From: Streptomyces sp. Ru71
GTDB lineage: Bacteria; Actinomycetota; Actinomycetes; Streptomycetales; Streptomycetaceae
Direction: 5' to 3'
Assembly: GCF_002920535.1 (NCBI RefSeq)
Contig: NZ_PQSS01000019.1
Span: 44,204-108,203, forward strand
DNA length: 64,000 nucleotides
Numbering within the stretch: position 1 is the stretch's first letter; each line of letters starts with the position of its first letter. Positions 38,410 through 46,998 of this stretch are shown in pieces. The position numbers and the translations under genes were made by a program. Under the pieces are notes generated by a model that did no database searches, was not told the origin of the DNA, and saw only the letters and a program-made list of their open reading frames with translations.

Positions 38410-38495
38410 ACCGTCTGAACCGGCTGAACCGGCTGAACCGGCTGAACCGACCGAACCGGCTGAGCCGACCGAACCGGCTGAACCGGCTGGACCGA
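38406..38495 (+). repeat. 9-bp tandem repeat array at the helicase stop codon
   Basis: Ten consecutive 9-bp units with consensus CTGAACCGG begin inside the helicase stop codon (TGA 38407-38409 is part of unit 1). Units 1-5, 8 and 9 are near identical, and 6, 7 and 10 carry one to three changes. The unit length is a multiple of three. Confidence 0.95.
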
Positions 38496-38500
38496 ACCTG

Positions 38501-38553
38501 ACGGCCGACGCCGGCTGCGGGCCCCTCGGGGCCGTGCGGCCGGCGTCGGCCGT
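38501..38553 (+). terminator. Terminator after helY
   Basis: A perfect 15-bp stem, ACGGCCGACGCCGGC pairing with GCCGGCGTCGGCCGT, closes a 23-base loop and is followed by TTCGTC. It lies directly after the 9-bp repeat array. The remaining 38554-38808 holds no gene; a -10-like TAGATT at 38792-38797 may drive rarA. Confidence 0.88.
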
Positions 38554-38808
38554 TTCGTCACTCGTTGCGGTGAGTGACATCGCACACCCGTGCACCGTGA
38601 CGCATCGTGTGCGAGTGAATCCACACCGTGCAAATGGAGTCGAGGGTACTCCTGTCACGGGAGGGAATTCAGGGGCTTCCCGAATATGACCCGGCGATGA
38701 TCCGGTCGCCACTAAGCTCGCCCGCAGCGCACCGAGTTGAGGCGTATTCGTGCGTTTGTTCCCCGAAGTTCGAATCTTCCCCAAAACTCCTTAGATTCAA
38801 GGACCTGC

Positions 38809-40458
38809 ATGGTGAGCGTCCAATCCCCCCCTCGTCGCCGTGAACTCCCTTGGGCAGGCGTGCTGTTGCTGCCCGTCATAGCGATGGCCGCGGCGACCGG
38901 GGCCGCCGTCGCCCTCGTCACCGAACCGGCCCGGCCGGCCGTGGGCGTCTGCGGCGGCGTCGCCACGCTCCTGGTCGCCCTGACGGCCGCCGAAGCGCTG
39001 CGCCGTGGCCGCCGGATGCGCGCGCAGCAGGCCGAACACGCCCGTCACACCGCGTATCTGGAACAGCGCCTCGCCACCCACGACGCGGAGAACGAACGCC
39101 TGGCGAAGGAGCAGCTGCCGATCGCCATCGAGTATCTGCGCCGCGGAAATTCACTCTTCGACACGACCCGCGACATCCTCGACGGCGATTCACGCTTTCG
39201 TGGACTGCGCCCGTCCGGCCGCGAAGTGATCCTCTCCGTGCTCCAGATCCTCGACCACGAGGAGAACCTGCGCGACTCCCAGCAGCGCGCCTTCGTCAGC
39301 GTCGCCCGGCGCGTGCAGGCCATCGTCCACCAGCAGTTCAAGGAACTGCGGGAGATGGAGGAGGACCACGGCCGCAGCCCCGAGGTCTTCGACGACCTGC
39401 TGCGCATCGACCACGGCACCTCGCTGATCGGCCGCCTCGCCGACTCCATCTCCGTCCTCGGCGGCGGCCGCCCCGGCCGCCAGTGGCCCGAGCCCGTGCC
39501 GCTGTACAGCGTGCTGCGCGGCGCCATGTCGCGCATCCTGGAGTACCGCCGCATCTCGCTCGACAACATCGCCAAGGTCAACGTCCGCGGCATCTCCGTC
39601 GAGCCGGTCATCCACGCCTGCGCCGAGCTGCTCGACAACGCCACCCGCTACTCGCCGCCGCAGACCAAGGTGCACGTCACCGCCACCGAGGTGCAGACCG
39701 GCGTCGCCATCGAGATCGAGGACTCCGGCGTCAGCCTCACCGAGGAGTCGCGCGCCCGCCTTGAGGGCATCCTGGACCGCGCCATGCGGGGCGTCGACCT
39801 GAACGTCCTCGGCGAGGCACCGCGCCTGGGCCTCGCGGTCGTCGGCCGCCTGTGCACGGCGTACAACATGCAGATCTCGCTCAGGTCGTCGGCGTACGGC
39901 GGTGTCCGCGCCGTGCTGATCGTGCCCAGCGAAATGCTCACCAACCATCCGGCGCCCGGTTTCGCGCACGGCATCGGCGCCACCTCCCTGCCCGCGGTCG
40001 GCCCCGACGTGGCCGAGGGCCCCAAGCGCCCGCCCAAGAAGCGCCGCCCCACCAACCCGCGCATCCCGGAGAACCTGTCGCTGGAAGACGACGTCCCCGT
40101 CATCACCGAGTGGACCGAGAAGGGGCTGCCACAGCGGCGCAGCAAGGTCGCGGTCCAGTACCCCGAGATCATCGCCGCGCAGTACCGCGAGCAGTACCGC
40201 CGCGAGGCCGAGGAGGCCGAGGCCGCTGCCAAGGCGAAGGTGTGGGAGCAGTCCAGGACCGAACCGGAGCCGGAGCCGGCGCCCGCGAAGGACGAGCCCG
40301 CGCCCGGTCTGTGGGTCGAGGCGTTCTGGGAGGGGCTGAAGAAGGACCTGCCGCCGGGCACCCACCCCACCGAGTTCACGCGCAACCCCAGCGCGTTCAC
40401 CTACCTGCTCAACGACAAGCCCCGCCCCGAGGGCGACGACGAAGGGGATCTGACGTGA
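38809..40458 (+). CDS. rarA: Conservon histidine-kinase-like membrane protein (CvnA/RarA)
   Basis: First gene of a Streptomyces conservon, a small G-protein-type signalling set. The 549-residue protein has two membrane helices (residues about 17-60, ELPWAGVLLLPVIAMAAATG onwards), a coiled linker, a DHp-like region with RIDHGTSLIGRLADS and a GHKL ATPase domain with ACAELLDNATRYSPP as N-box. A charged Pro/Glu-rich tail follows. ATG 38809 follows AAGGA. Its stop overlaps the next gene (GTGA). It matches the rar locus of S. coelicolor, which represses aerial mycelium formation, by order and position. Confidence 0.88.
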   Translation: MVSVQSPPRRRELPWAGVLLLPVIAMAAATGAAVALVTEPARPAVGVCGGVATLLVALTAAEALRRGRRMRAQQAEHARHTAYLEQRLATHDAENERLAKEQLPIAIEYLRRGNSLFDTTRDILDGDSRFRGLRPSGREVILSVLQILDHEENLRDSQQRAFVSVARRVQAIVHQQFKELREMEEDHGRSPEVFDDLLRIDHGTSLIGRLADSISVLGGGRPGRQWPEPVPLYSVLRGAMSRILEYRRISLDNIAKVNVRGISVEPVIHACAELLDNATRYSPPQTKVHVTATEVQTGVAIEIEDSGVSLTEESRARLEGILDRAMRGVDLNVLGEAPRLGLAVVGRLCTAYNMQISLRSSAYGGVRAVLIVPSEMLTNHPAPGFAHGIGATSLPAVGPDVAEGPKRPPKKRRPTNPRIPENLSLEDDVPVITEWTEKGLPQRRSKVAVQYPEIIAAQYREQYRREAEEAEAAAKAKVWEQSRTEPEPEPAPAKDEPAPGLWVEAFWEGLKKDLPPGTHPTEFTRNPSAFTYLLNDKPRPEGDDEGDLT

Positions 40459-40862
40459 TCCAGCAGCGACAGAACTTCGACTGGATGCTCAAGGAGCTCT
40501 ACGACAGCGTCCCGGGCATCGAGATGATCGTGGTGCTGTCCGCCGACGGCCTGCGTATCGCCCGCTACAGCGGCGACCCCGACGCCGCCGACCGTGTCGC
40601 CGCCGCCTGCGCCGGACTGCAGAGCCTGGCCGCCGCGGTCGCCCAGGAACTGCCGGTCGGCAACGGCGAGATGAAGATGGTCGTCGTCGAGCTCGACAAG
40701 GGCTACTTCTATCTGATGGCCGCCGGCGCGAACGCCTATCTCGCGGTGCTCTCCGACATCCGCTGCGAACCGGGCGCGATGAGCCACTACATGCGCGACC
40801 TGGTGCTGCGCATCGGTGAGCACCTGACCAGTCCGCCCCGCCGCAACGGGCAGACCGTATGA
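40455..40862 (+). CDS. rarB: Roadblock/LC7 domain protein (CvnB/RarB)
   Basis: A 135-residue cytoplasmic Roadblock/LC7 protein, of the MglB class that acts on small GTPases. It begins IQQRQNFDWMLKELYDSVPGIEM and has the alternating beta/alpha pattern through MVVVELDKGYFYLMAAG. GTG 40455 overlaps the rarA stop and has AAGGGG upstream; its own stop overlaps the rarC start (ATGA). Likely partner of the GTPase RarD. Confidence 0.92.
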   Translation: MIQQRQNFDWMLKELYDSVPGIEMIVVLSADGLRIARYSGDPDAADRVAAACAGLQSLAAAVAQELPVGNGEMKMVVVELDKGYFYLMAAGANAYLAVLSDIRCEPGAMSHYMRDLVLRIGEHLTSPPRRNGQTV

Positions 40863-41269
40863 CGCCTCCCAAACGCCAGAGGCGGCAGCGTGTCGAACCC
40901 CCACCGTCCCCCGCGCCGCCCCAGCCGGCACAGCAGGAAGGTGAGGGCAAGCAGCCCGAACGGCTGTACATCATCACGGGCGCCGAGGGCGACCGGGCCA
41001 AGCTCGACCTGGTCACGTTGATCGTGGCGCGCGCCGATCCCCCTTCGTCCGCCACCCCCGAGCAGACGTCGGTGCTCCGGATGTGCGTCGCCCCCCTGTC
41101 CGTGGCCGAACTCTCGGCCTATCTGCAGTTGCCGTTCAGCGCGATGACCGCGCTGCTCACGGAGATGCTGGCCGCCGAACTCGTGCACGCGCGCGCCCCG
41201 ATCATCCGCCAGCAGATGCCCGACCGAACCCTCCTCGAAGCGGTGATGCATGGACTTGAAAGGCTCTGA
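40859..41269 (+). CDS. rarC: DUF742 protein (CvnC/RarC)
   Basis: A 136-residue protein of DUF742, a family found almost only in actinobacterial conservons. After a basic/Pro-rich N-terminus comes the conserved RLYIITGAEGDRAKLDLVTL and a winged-helix-like segment (LSVAELSAYLQLPFSAMTALL). Start and stop overlap its neighbours (ATGA; 20-bp overlap with rarD), indicating tight translational coupling. Biochemical role is not established. Confidence 0.92.
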   Translation: MTPPKRQRRQRVEPPPSPAPPQPAQQEGEGKQPERLYIITGAEGDRAKLDLVTLIVARADPPSSATPEQTSVLRMCVAPLSVAELSAYLQLPFSAMTALLTEMLAAELVHARAPIIRQQMPDRTLLEAVMHGLERL

Positions 41270-41870
41270 CACCCTCCCCGGCCCACGGGTGGAGGACCAT
41301 CTGCCGCACTCCACCCAGGCGGCGGCGAAGATCGTCATCGTGGGCGGCTTCGGTGTCGGCAAGACGACCATGGTCGGCTCGGTCAGCGAGATCAAGCCGC
41401 TGACCACCGAGGAGACCATGACCCAGGCCGGGGTCGGGGTCGACGACAACTTCGGCTCCGAGACCAAGACCGCCACCACCGTGGCGATGGACTTCGGCCG
41501 CATCCGCATCTCCGAGCAGGTCGTCCTCTATCTGTTCGGCACGCCCGGCCAGGAGCGCTTCTGGTTCCTGTGGGACCGGCTGTTCGACGGTGCCCTGGGG
41601 GCCGTCGTCCTGCTCGACACCCGCCGCCTGGAGGTCAGTTACGAGGTGATGGGGCGCCTGGAGGAGCGCGGCGTGCCGTTCGTGGTCGCCGTCAACACCT
41701 TCCCGGACGCGCCCCGCTACCCCGTCGAGGACCTGCGGCAGGCGCTCGACCTGATCCCGGAGATCCCGATCCTGGAGTGCGACGCCCGCCGCCGCGCCTC
41801 CAGCCGCGACGTCCTGATGACCCTGATGCGGTTCCTGCACGGCCTGTCGGCCGACGGCAGGCTCAACTGA
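41250..41870 (+). CDS. rarD: Conservon small GTPase (CvnD/RarD)
   Basis: Ras-like GTPase of 206 residues. The P-loop is GGFGVGKTTMVG, G3 is GTPGQERFWF (Gln rather than the usual DxxG first Asp context). The G4 position reads VAVNTFPD, lacking canonical NKxD, as in other conservon GTPases. ATG 41250 lies within the end of rarC. Expected to cycle between membrane-associated complexes with RarA and RarB. Confidence 0.93.
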   Translation: MDLKGSDTLPGPRVEDHLPHSTQAAAKIVIVGGFGVGKTTMVGSVSEIKPLTTEETMTQAGVGVDDNFGSETKTATTVAMDFGRIRISEQVVLYLFGTPGQERFWFLWDRLFDGALGAVVLLDTRRLEVSYEVMGRLEERGVPFVVAVNTFPDAPRYPVEDLRQALDLIPEIPILECDARRRASSRDVLMTLMRFLHGLSADGRLN

Positions 41871-41921
41871 CCGTCCGTACCTCTCTTTTTGCACCGCCCA
41901 GACCTTCACCGGAGCGACCCC

Positions 41922-43502
41922 GTGACGCCTGAACCCCTGTCCACGACCGGAACGGACGACGCCGCCCTCAGTCCGCCGCCCGGCTGCCCCGCCCATGCCA
42001 AGGGCCCCGGCGGGCTGCACCGGCTCTACGGCCCCGGGGCCGAGGACCTGGGCGGGCTGTACGAGCACCTGCGCGAGGAGTACGGCCCCGTGGCGCCGGT
42101 CCTGCTGCCCGAGGACATCCCGATGTGGGTGGTCCTCGGCCATGCCGAGAACCTCCAGCTGGTGCGCTCGCCCGGGCAGTACTGCCGCGACAGCCGCATC
42201 TGGACGCCGCTGAAGGAGGGCATGGTCAAGCCCGACCACCCGCTGATGCCGCACATCGCCTGGGAGCCCATCTGCTCCTACGCCGAGGGTGACGAGCACC
42301 TGCGGCTGCGCGGCGCGGTCACCGGCGCCATGACCACCATCGACCACCGCAGCCTGCGCCGCCACATCACCCGCTACTCGCAGCTGCTCGTCAACGCCTT
42401 CTGCGAGAGAGGCGAGGCGGACCTCGTCGGCCAGTTCGCCGAGCACCTGCCGATGGCCGTGATGTGCGAGATCTTCGGCATGGCCGAGGAGTACAACGAC
42501 CGGATCGTGGAGGCCGCCCGCGACATGCTGCGCGGCTCCGAGACCGCCATCGCCAGCCACGCCTACGTCATGGAGGTACTGCAACGGCTCACCGCGCGCC
42601 GCCGCGCCGAGCCGCAGTACGACTTCGCCAGCCAGCTCATCCGCCACCCCGCGCAGCTCACCGACGACGAGGTCACCAAGCACCTGTGGCTGGTCCTCAT
42701 GGCGGCCTACGAGGCCACCGCCAACCTGCTCGCCAACGTGCTGCTCATGGTCATCACCGACGACCGCTTCTACGCCAAGCTCAACGGCGGCCAGATGACC
42801 GTGCCGGAGGCGGTGGAGCAGTCCCTGTGGGACGAGCCGCCGTTCTCCACCGTCTTCGCCTACTACGCCAAGCAGGACACCGAGCTGGGCGGCCAGCGCA
42901 TCCGCAAGGGCGACGGGCTGCTGTTCGCGCCGGCGGCCGGCAACATCGACCCACGGGTGCGGCCCGACCTCAGCGCCAACATGCAGGGCAACCGCTCCCA
43001 CCTCGCCTTCGGCGGCGGGCCGCACGAGTGCCCGGGCCAGGACATCGGCCGTGCCATCGCCGACGCCGGCGTCGACGCGCTGCTGATGCGGCTGCCCGAC
43101 GTACAGCTCGACTGCGACGAGGACGACCTGCGCTGGACGGAGTCGATCGCCTCCCGGCACCTGGTGGAGCTACCGGTGCGATTCGAGCCCAAGGAGCAGC
43201 AGGACGTGCGGGCCGTGCCGAGCCTGCACGGGCAGCCGCAGCAGCAGCGGCCCCCGGTGTGGCAGGTGACCGCGCCCCAGCCGCAGCCCGCGTCGGCCCC
43301 GGCGGGGGCGGCACCGGCGGGCGTCGCCACGGCTGTGTCCGCGCCGCCGACCGTGCCGGCCCAGCAGCAGGGCCCGCAGCAGACCGCTGTCCCGCAACCG
43401 GCCCCGCAGCCGCCCGCCCCGCCGTCCGCCGCCCCGCAGGGGGAACCGGCCCGGCCGCGCGGCCTGTGGCGGCGGTTCCTCAGCTGGTGGCGGGGGAACT
43501 GA
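41922..43502 (+). CDS. rarE: Conservon cytochrome P450 lacking the ExxR motif (CvnE/RarE)
   Basis: P450-fold haem protein of 526 residues. Haem-binding Cys lies in FGGGPHECPGQDIGRAIAD. The I-helix reads LMAAYEATANLL rather than AGxxT. Where ExxR is expected the sequence is EQSLWDEPP, so Trp replaces Arg; the same EQSLW substitution is known for CYP157C1 of S. coelicolor. After the P450 domain comes a tail of about 100 residues rich in Gln/Pro/Ala, ending in RGLWRRFLSWWRGN, a basic amphipathic segment. GTG 41922 has GGAG seven bases upstream. Likely redox or ligand-binding member of the conservon rather than a standard monooxygenase. Confidence 0.9.
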   Translation: MTPEPLSTTGTDDAALSPPPGCPAHAKGPGGLHRLYGPGAEDLGGLYEHLREEYGPVAPVLLPEDIPMWVVLGHAENLQLVRSPGQYCRDSRIWTPLKEGMVKPDHPLMPHIAWEPICSYAEGDEHLRLRGAVTGAMTTIDHRSLRRHITRYSQLLVNAFCERGEADLVGQFAEHLPMAVMCEIFGMAEEYNDRIVEAARDMLRGSETAIASHAYVMEVLQRLTARRRAEPQYDFASQLIRHPAQLTDDEVTKHLWLVLMAAYEATANLLANVLLMVITDDRFYAKLNGGQMTVPEAVEQSLWDEPPFSTVFAYYAKQDTELGGQRIRKGDGLLFAPAAGNIDPRVRPDLSANMQGNRSHLAFGGGPHECPGQDIGRAIADAGVDALLMRLPDVQLDCDEDDLRWTESIASRHLVELPVRFEPKEQQDVRAVPSLHGQPQQQRPPVWQVTAPQPQPASAPAGAAPAGVATAVSAPPTVPAQQQGPQQTAVPQPAPQPPAPPSAAPQGEPARPRGLWRRFLSWWRGN

Positions 43503-44397
43503 CCGCCCCGGCCCAGTCGTCGTACGACGACCAGGCCGCCAGGGTGCGGCCGCTGCGGAAGCGGTGCGCCGCCCCCGTCACCGGATCGGTGAACTCCAGC
43601 TCCCGCGCCAGCAGTTGCAGCGGGCGCCGGAAGTCACCGGCCGCGACGGGGGCGGCGACCTCGGGGTACAGCGGGTCGCCGAGGATCGGGACGCCCAGCG
43701 CGTTCAGGTGCACCCGCAGCTGATGCGTCTGCCCGGTGGCGGGCAGCAGCCGGTACCGGCCCAGCCCGCCCCGGTGCTCGCCGAGCTCGATCCGGCTGAC
43801 CGCGTTCGGCTCGCCCGGCACCTCCCGCGCCGTGAGCACCCCGCGCTCCTTCACGATCCTGCTGCGCACGGTCACCGGCAGCTCCAGCTCCGGGTCGTAC
43901 GGGGCGACGGCCTCGTACGTCTTGCGCACCCGCCGGTCGCGGAACAGGGTCTGGTACGCGCCGCGCTCCTCGGGCCGCACCGTGAACAGCACCAGCCCGG
44001 CCGTGAGCCGGTCCAGCCGGTGCGCGGCGGTCAGCGTGGGAATGTCCAGGTCCCGGCGCAGCCGCGCCAGCACGGTTTCGGCGACATGGCTGCCGCGGGG
44101 GGTGGTGGCGAGGAAGTGCGGCTTGTCGGCGACCACGATGTGCGCGTCGCGGTACACGACGTCGACGGCGAACGGCACGGGCACCTCCGGGGCGAGGTCC
44201 CGGTGGAACCACACGAACATCCCCGGCACATAGGGCGCGTCCGGTGCCACCGGCCGTCCGTCCGCCCCGACGATCAAACCGGCGTCGAACATCCCCTCGA
44301 TCACCCCGGCCCCGGCCCCGCTGAGCCGTTCCACCAGGTGCTCCCGCACGGTGTCCCACGGTCCTTCTCCCGGCAGGCGCACGCGCACGGGGTCCAC
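43480..44397 (-). CDS. RluA-family RNA pseudouridine synthase
   Basis: Converts uridine to pseudouridine in rRNA or tRNA. The catalytic motif is AAHRLDRLTAGLVLF, followed by the conserved KTYEAV strand and RLLPATGQTHQLRVHLNALG. The start is uncertain: the frame is open to ATG 44532 (350 residues), but that overlaps the divergent acetyltransferase start and adds a Pro-rich stretch. A -10-like TACGCT at 44464-44459 and GGGACGGG upstream favour GTG 44397 (305 residues). The 3' end overlaps rarE by 23 bp on the opposite strand. Confidence 0.82.
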   Translation of the reverse strand: MDPVRVRLPGEGPWDTVREHLVERLSGAGAGVIEGMFDAGLIVGADGRPVAPDAPYVPGMFVWFHRDLAPEVPVPFAVDVVYRDAHIVVADKPHFLATTPRGSHVAETVLARLRRDLDIPTLTAAHRLDRLTAGLVLFTVRPEERGAYQTLFRDRRVRKTYEAVAPYDPELELPVTVRSRIVKERGVLTAREVPGEPNAVSRIELGEHRGGLGRYRLLPATGQTHQLRVHLNALGVPILGDPLYPEVAAPVAAGDFRRPLQLLARELEFTDPVTGAAHRFRSGRTLAAWSSYDDWAGAVSSPATS

Positions 44398-44530
44398 CCC
44401 GTCCCGCTGGGGGAGGGGTGAGGGCGGGGAGGGGTGCGGCGACGTCTCATCGGGAGCCAGCGTACGAGGGTCGCGGGCGGCGGGGGAAAACCGCTGGGCC
44501 TCGCGGGCGCTCGTGGGCAGGATGGCGATC

Positions 44531-45112
44531 ATGCCTTATCTGACGCAGCCCGTCCTGCCCGCCGGCACCCTCTCCCGCACACCGCAGCCCACCATCCCCA
44601 CCGACGACGGCCTGGTGCTGCGCCCCTGGCGCGCGCAGGACGCGCCGGCCGTGTACGAGGCCTTCCAGGACCCGGTGATCCACCAGTGGCACGTCCGCTC
44701 CGCCGACTCCGAGGAGGAGGTGCGCGGCTGGATTGCGGAGTGGCAGCGGGCCTGGGCGGGGGAGCGCACGGCGCAGTGGGCCGTCGCCGACGCGGACGGC
44801 GACCGGCTGCTGGGCCGGGTCGGACTGCGCCAGATCGAGTTGCTCGACGGCGCCGCCGAGGTCGCCTACTGGACGCACGCGGCCGCGCGGGGGCGGGGCG
44901 TCGCCGCGCGCGCCACACGGGCGCTGGCCCGCTGGGCCCTGGAGGAGATCGGGTTCGAGCGCCTGGAGCTGCTGCACGCCGTGCGCAACGAGGCGTCCTG
45001 CCGGGTGGCGGCCAAGGCCGGCTTCGCCCTGGAGGGCACCAAGCGCCGGGCCCTGCTCCACCCGGACGGCTGGCACGACATGCACCTGCACGCGCGCGTA
45101 CGGGGCGACTGA
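44531..45112 (+). CDS. GNAT-family N-acetyltransferase
   Basis: A 193-residue acetyltransferase of the RimJ/RimL-like group that uses acetyl-CoA on a protein N-terminus or small amine. The core reads LVLRPWRAQDAPAVYEAF, then the acetyl-CoA loop AARGRGVAARATRALARWA and the last-strand segment RLELLHAVRNEASCRVAAKAGF. ATG 44531 is chosen; ATG 44522 in frame is possible. CAGGAT seven bases upstream could act either as a -10 for a leaderless transcript or as a weak AGGA ribosome site. Substrate unknown. Confidence 0.88.
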   Translation: MPYLTQPVLPAGTLSRTPQPTIPTDDGLVLRPWRAQDAPAVYEAFQDPVIHQWHVRSADSEEEVRGWIAEWQRAWAGERTAQWAVADADGDRLLGRVGLRQIELLDGAAEVAYWTHAAARGRGVAARATRALARWALEEIGFERLELLHAVRNEASCRVAAKAGFALEGTKRRALLHPDGWHDMHLHARVRGD

Positions 45113-45162
45113 CCCGCCCCTCGGGGGCCGCCGGTAAGGCGGCGCGGGCCCACGGCCGTCGG

Positions 45163-46005
45163 TCAGGCGGCCGGCGTGCCCTCCTGCTCGGCCTCCACCC
45201 GGGCGTTCCACTCCCGCTTGGAGGCCTGCCAGCCGTCCTCGTTGTGGCCCAGGCGCCAGTAGCCGGAGATCGACAGGTCCTCGCGCGGGATGCCGAGGTC
45301 CACGCGCAGCAGCCGGCGCAGCTCCTTCACGCAGGCCGCCTCGCCGTGCACGAAGGCGTGCACCCGGCCGTCGGGGAAGTCGAGCGCGCGCACGGCCTCG
45401 ACCAGCTTCTCGCCGATCGGCCGTTCGCCGCGGTGCAGCCAGACGACGTCCACGTCGGAGTCGATCTTCTGCTCCTCCTCGGGCCCGGCGACCTCGATGA
45501 AGGCGTGCACCACGGCGCCGTCGGGCAGGGCCTCCAGGGCGGCGGCGATGGCGGGCAGCGCGCTCTCGTCACCGGCGAGCAGATGCCAGTCGGCGTCCGG
45601 GTCGGGGGCGTAGGCGCCGCCGGGGCCCATGAAGCGGACGCTCTCGCCGGGCCGCACCCGGGTCGCCCACGGGCCGGCCAGGCCCTCGTCGCCGTGGATC
45701 ACGAAGTCCAGGGTCAGCTCGCGGTGTTCGGGGTCCCAGGCGCGCACGGTGTACGTCCGGGTCACCGGCCACTGCTCGCGCGGGAACTCCTCGCGCACGC
45801 GCTCCATGTCGAAGGGCTCGGGGTAGGTCACGCCGTCCGCCGGGAAGAGCAGCTTGACGTAGTGGTCGGTGCAGCTGCCCGCGTCGAAGGCGGCCAGGCC
45901 CTCGCCGCCGAGTACCACGCGCTGCATGTGCGGGGTGAGCCGTTCGGTGCGGACGACGCGCGCGGAGTGGACCCTGCGCGGCTTGCGTCCCGGACGTTCT
46001 GCCAT
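45163..46005 (-). CDS. Siderophore-interacting protein (FAD-dependent ferric reductase)
   Basis: Cytoplasmic ferric-siderophore reductase of the SIP/ViuB family, 280 residues, which releases iron from imported siderophores. The FAD-binding segment contains QWPVTRTYTVRAWD and the C-terminal NAD(P)H domain ends with RREDL-like SISGYWRLGHNEDGW, the family signature. ATG 46005 follows GGGAGG; the in-frame upstream extension overlaps the promoter. An iron box lies just upstream, so it is probably derepressed in iron limitation by the DmdR1/IdeR-type repressor. Confidence 0.93.
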   Translation of the reverse strand: MAERPGRKPRRVHSARVVRTERLTPHMQRVVLGGEGLAAFDAGSCTDHYVKLLFPADGVTYPEPFDMERVREEFPREQWPVTRTYTVRAWDPEHRELTLDFVIHGDEGLAGPWATRVRPGESVRFMGPGGAYAPDPDADWHLLAGDESALPAIAAALEALPDGAVVHAFIEVAGPEEEQKIDSDVDVVWLHRGERPIGEKLVEAVRALDFPDGRVHAFVHGEAACVKELRRLLRVDLGIPREDLSISGYWRLGHNEDGWQASKREWNARVEAEQEGTPAA

Positions 46006-46026
46006 GACGGCCTCCCTGTTCCCGTG

Positions 46027-46042
46027 CTTAGGCTTACCTAAG
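46027..46042 (-). promoter_or_regulatory. Iron box (DtxR/IdeR/DmdR1-type operator)
   Basis: CTTAGG-N4-CCTAAG is a palindrome 22 bp upstream of the siderophore-interacting protein start; the flanks extend it towards the 19-bp iron-box consensus TTAGGTTAGSCTAACCTAA (about 13 matches). Location and target gene agree with iron-dependent repression. Confidence 0.82.
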
Positions 46043-46071
46043 TTAGCACCTCGGCCCGGGAGGGACACCTC

Positions 46072-46992
46072 TCACGCCGCAAGCGTCGTCAGCAGTCGCT
46101 GCAGCGACCCGCCCAGTCCCCAGCGCGCCGCCAGCTGCTCGACGGCCGCCGCGTCGCGCGGGGTGTGCGGCAGCACGGTGTCGACCTCGGGCAGCGGGAC
46201 GTCGTCGGCGACCCGGACCACCTTCGGTGCCACCGCGAGGTACGGCCTGGCCTCGGTGAGCCGCTTGCGCTGCGTCGGCGTGAGCTTGGCGCGCGGGTCG
46301 TCCACGGCCGCCAGGATGCCGGCCAGGTCGCCGAACTCGGCGAGCAGCTTGGCCGCCGTCTTCTCGCCGATGCCGGCCACGCCCGGCAGCCCGTCGCTCG
46401 GGTCGCCGCGCAGCAGCGCCAGATCCGCGTACCCGCGGCCGTCGACGCCATACTTCTCGCGCAGCACCGCCTCGTCGGTCAGCTGGAGCGTGCCGACGCC
46501 CTTGAGCGGGTACAGCACGCGCACGTCCCGGGCGTCGTCGACCAGCTGGTACAGGTCCCGGTCGCCGGTGACGATGTCGACGGGTCCCTTGGCGCGGGCG
46601 GTGAAGGTGCCGATGACGTCGTCCGCCTCGTATCCCTCGACGCCCACGCGGGCGATGCCGAGCGCGTCCAGGACCGCCTCGATGACCGGCACCTGCGGCG
46701 ACAGCGTGTCGGGCACCTCTTCCTCGTCCGGCCCGCTCTCGTGCTCCTCGGCGACCCGGTGCGCCTTGTAGGAGGGGATGAGCTCGACCCGCCACTGGGG
46801 CCGCCAGTCGGCGTCCATGCAGGCCACCAGGTGGGCCGGCCGGTGGTCCTTGACCAGGCGGTCGATGAAGTCGAGCAGGCCGCGCACGGCGTTCACCGGG
46901 GTGCCGTCCGGGGCCTTCACGGAGTCCGGCACGCCGAAGTAGGCGCGGAAGTACAGCGAGGCGGTGTCGAGGAGCATCAGTCGTCCGGTCAC
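46072..46992 (-). CDS. 5'-3' exonuclease (DNA polymerase I N-terminal/FEN type)
   Basis: Stand-alone structure-specific 5' nuclease, 306 residues, related to the exonuclease domain of PolA; removes primers or flaps. Metal ligands lie in MLLDTASLYFRAYFG, VEGYEADDVIG and VTGDRDLYQLV, and the helix-hairpin-helix in GLPGVAGIGEKTAAKLL. I chose GTG 46992, exactly six bases after a -10-like CATGAT, which suggests a leaderless transcript; ATG 46977 is an alternative. The promoter carries a RecA-NDp element, consistent with a DNA-repair role. Confidence 0.92.
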   Translation of the reverse strand: MTGRLMLLDTASLYFRAYFGVPDSVKAPDGTPVNAVRGLLDFIDRLVKDHRPAHLVACMDADWRPQWRVELIPSYKAHRVAEEHESGPDEEEVPDTLSPQVPVIEAVLDALGIARVGVEGYEADDVIGTFTARAKGPVDIVTGDRDLYQLVDDARDVRVLYPLKGVGTLQLTDEAVLREKYGVDGRGYADLALLRGDPSDGLPGVAGIGEKTAAKLLAEFGDLAGILAAVDDPRAKLTPTQRKRLTEARPYLAVAPKVVRVADDVPLPEVDTVLPHTPRDAAAVEQLAARWGLGGSLQRLLTTLAA

Positions 46993-46998
46993 GCTCGC

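Noticed and set aside
43480..44532. Full 350-residue version of the pseudouridine synthase starting at 44532
   Set aside because: It would overlap the divergent acetyltransferase start and adds Pro-rich sequence before the domain; the later GTG 44397 is favoured, though not proven.
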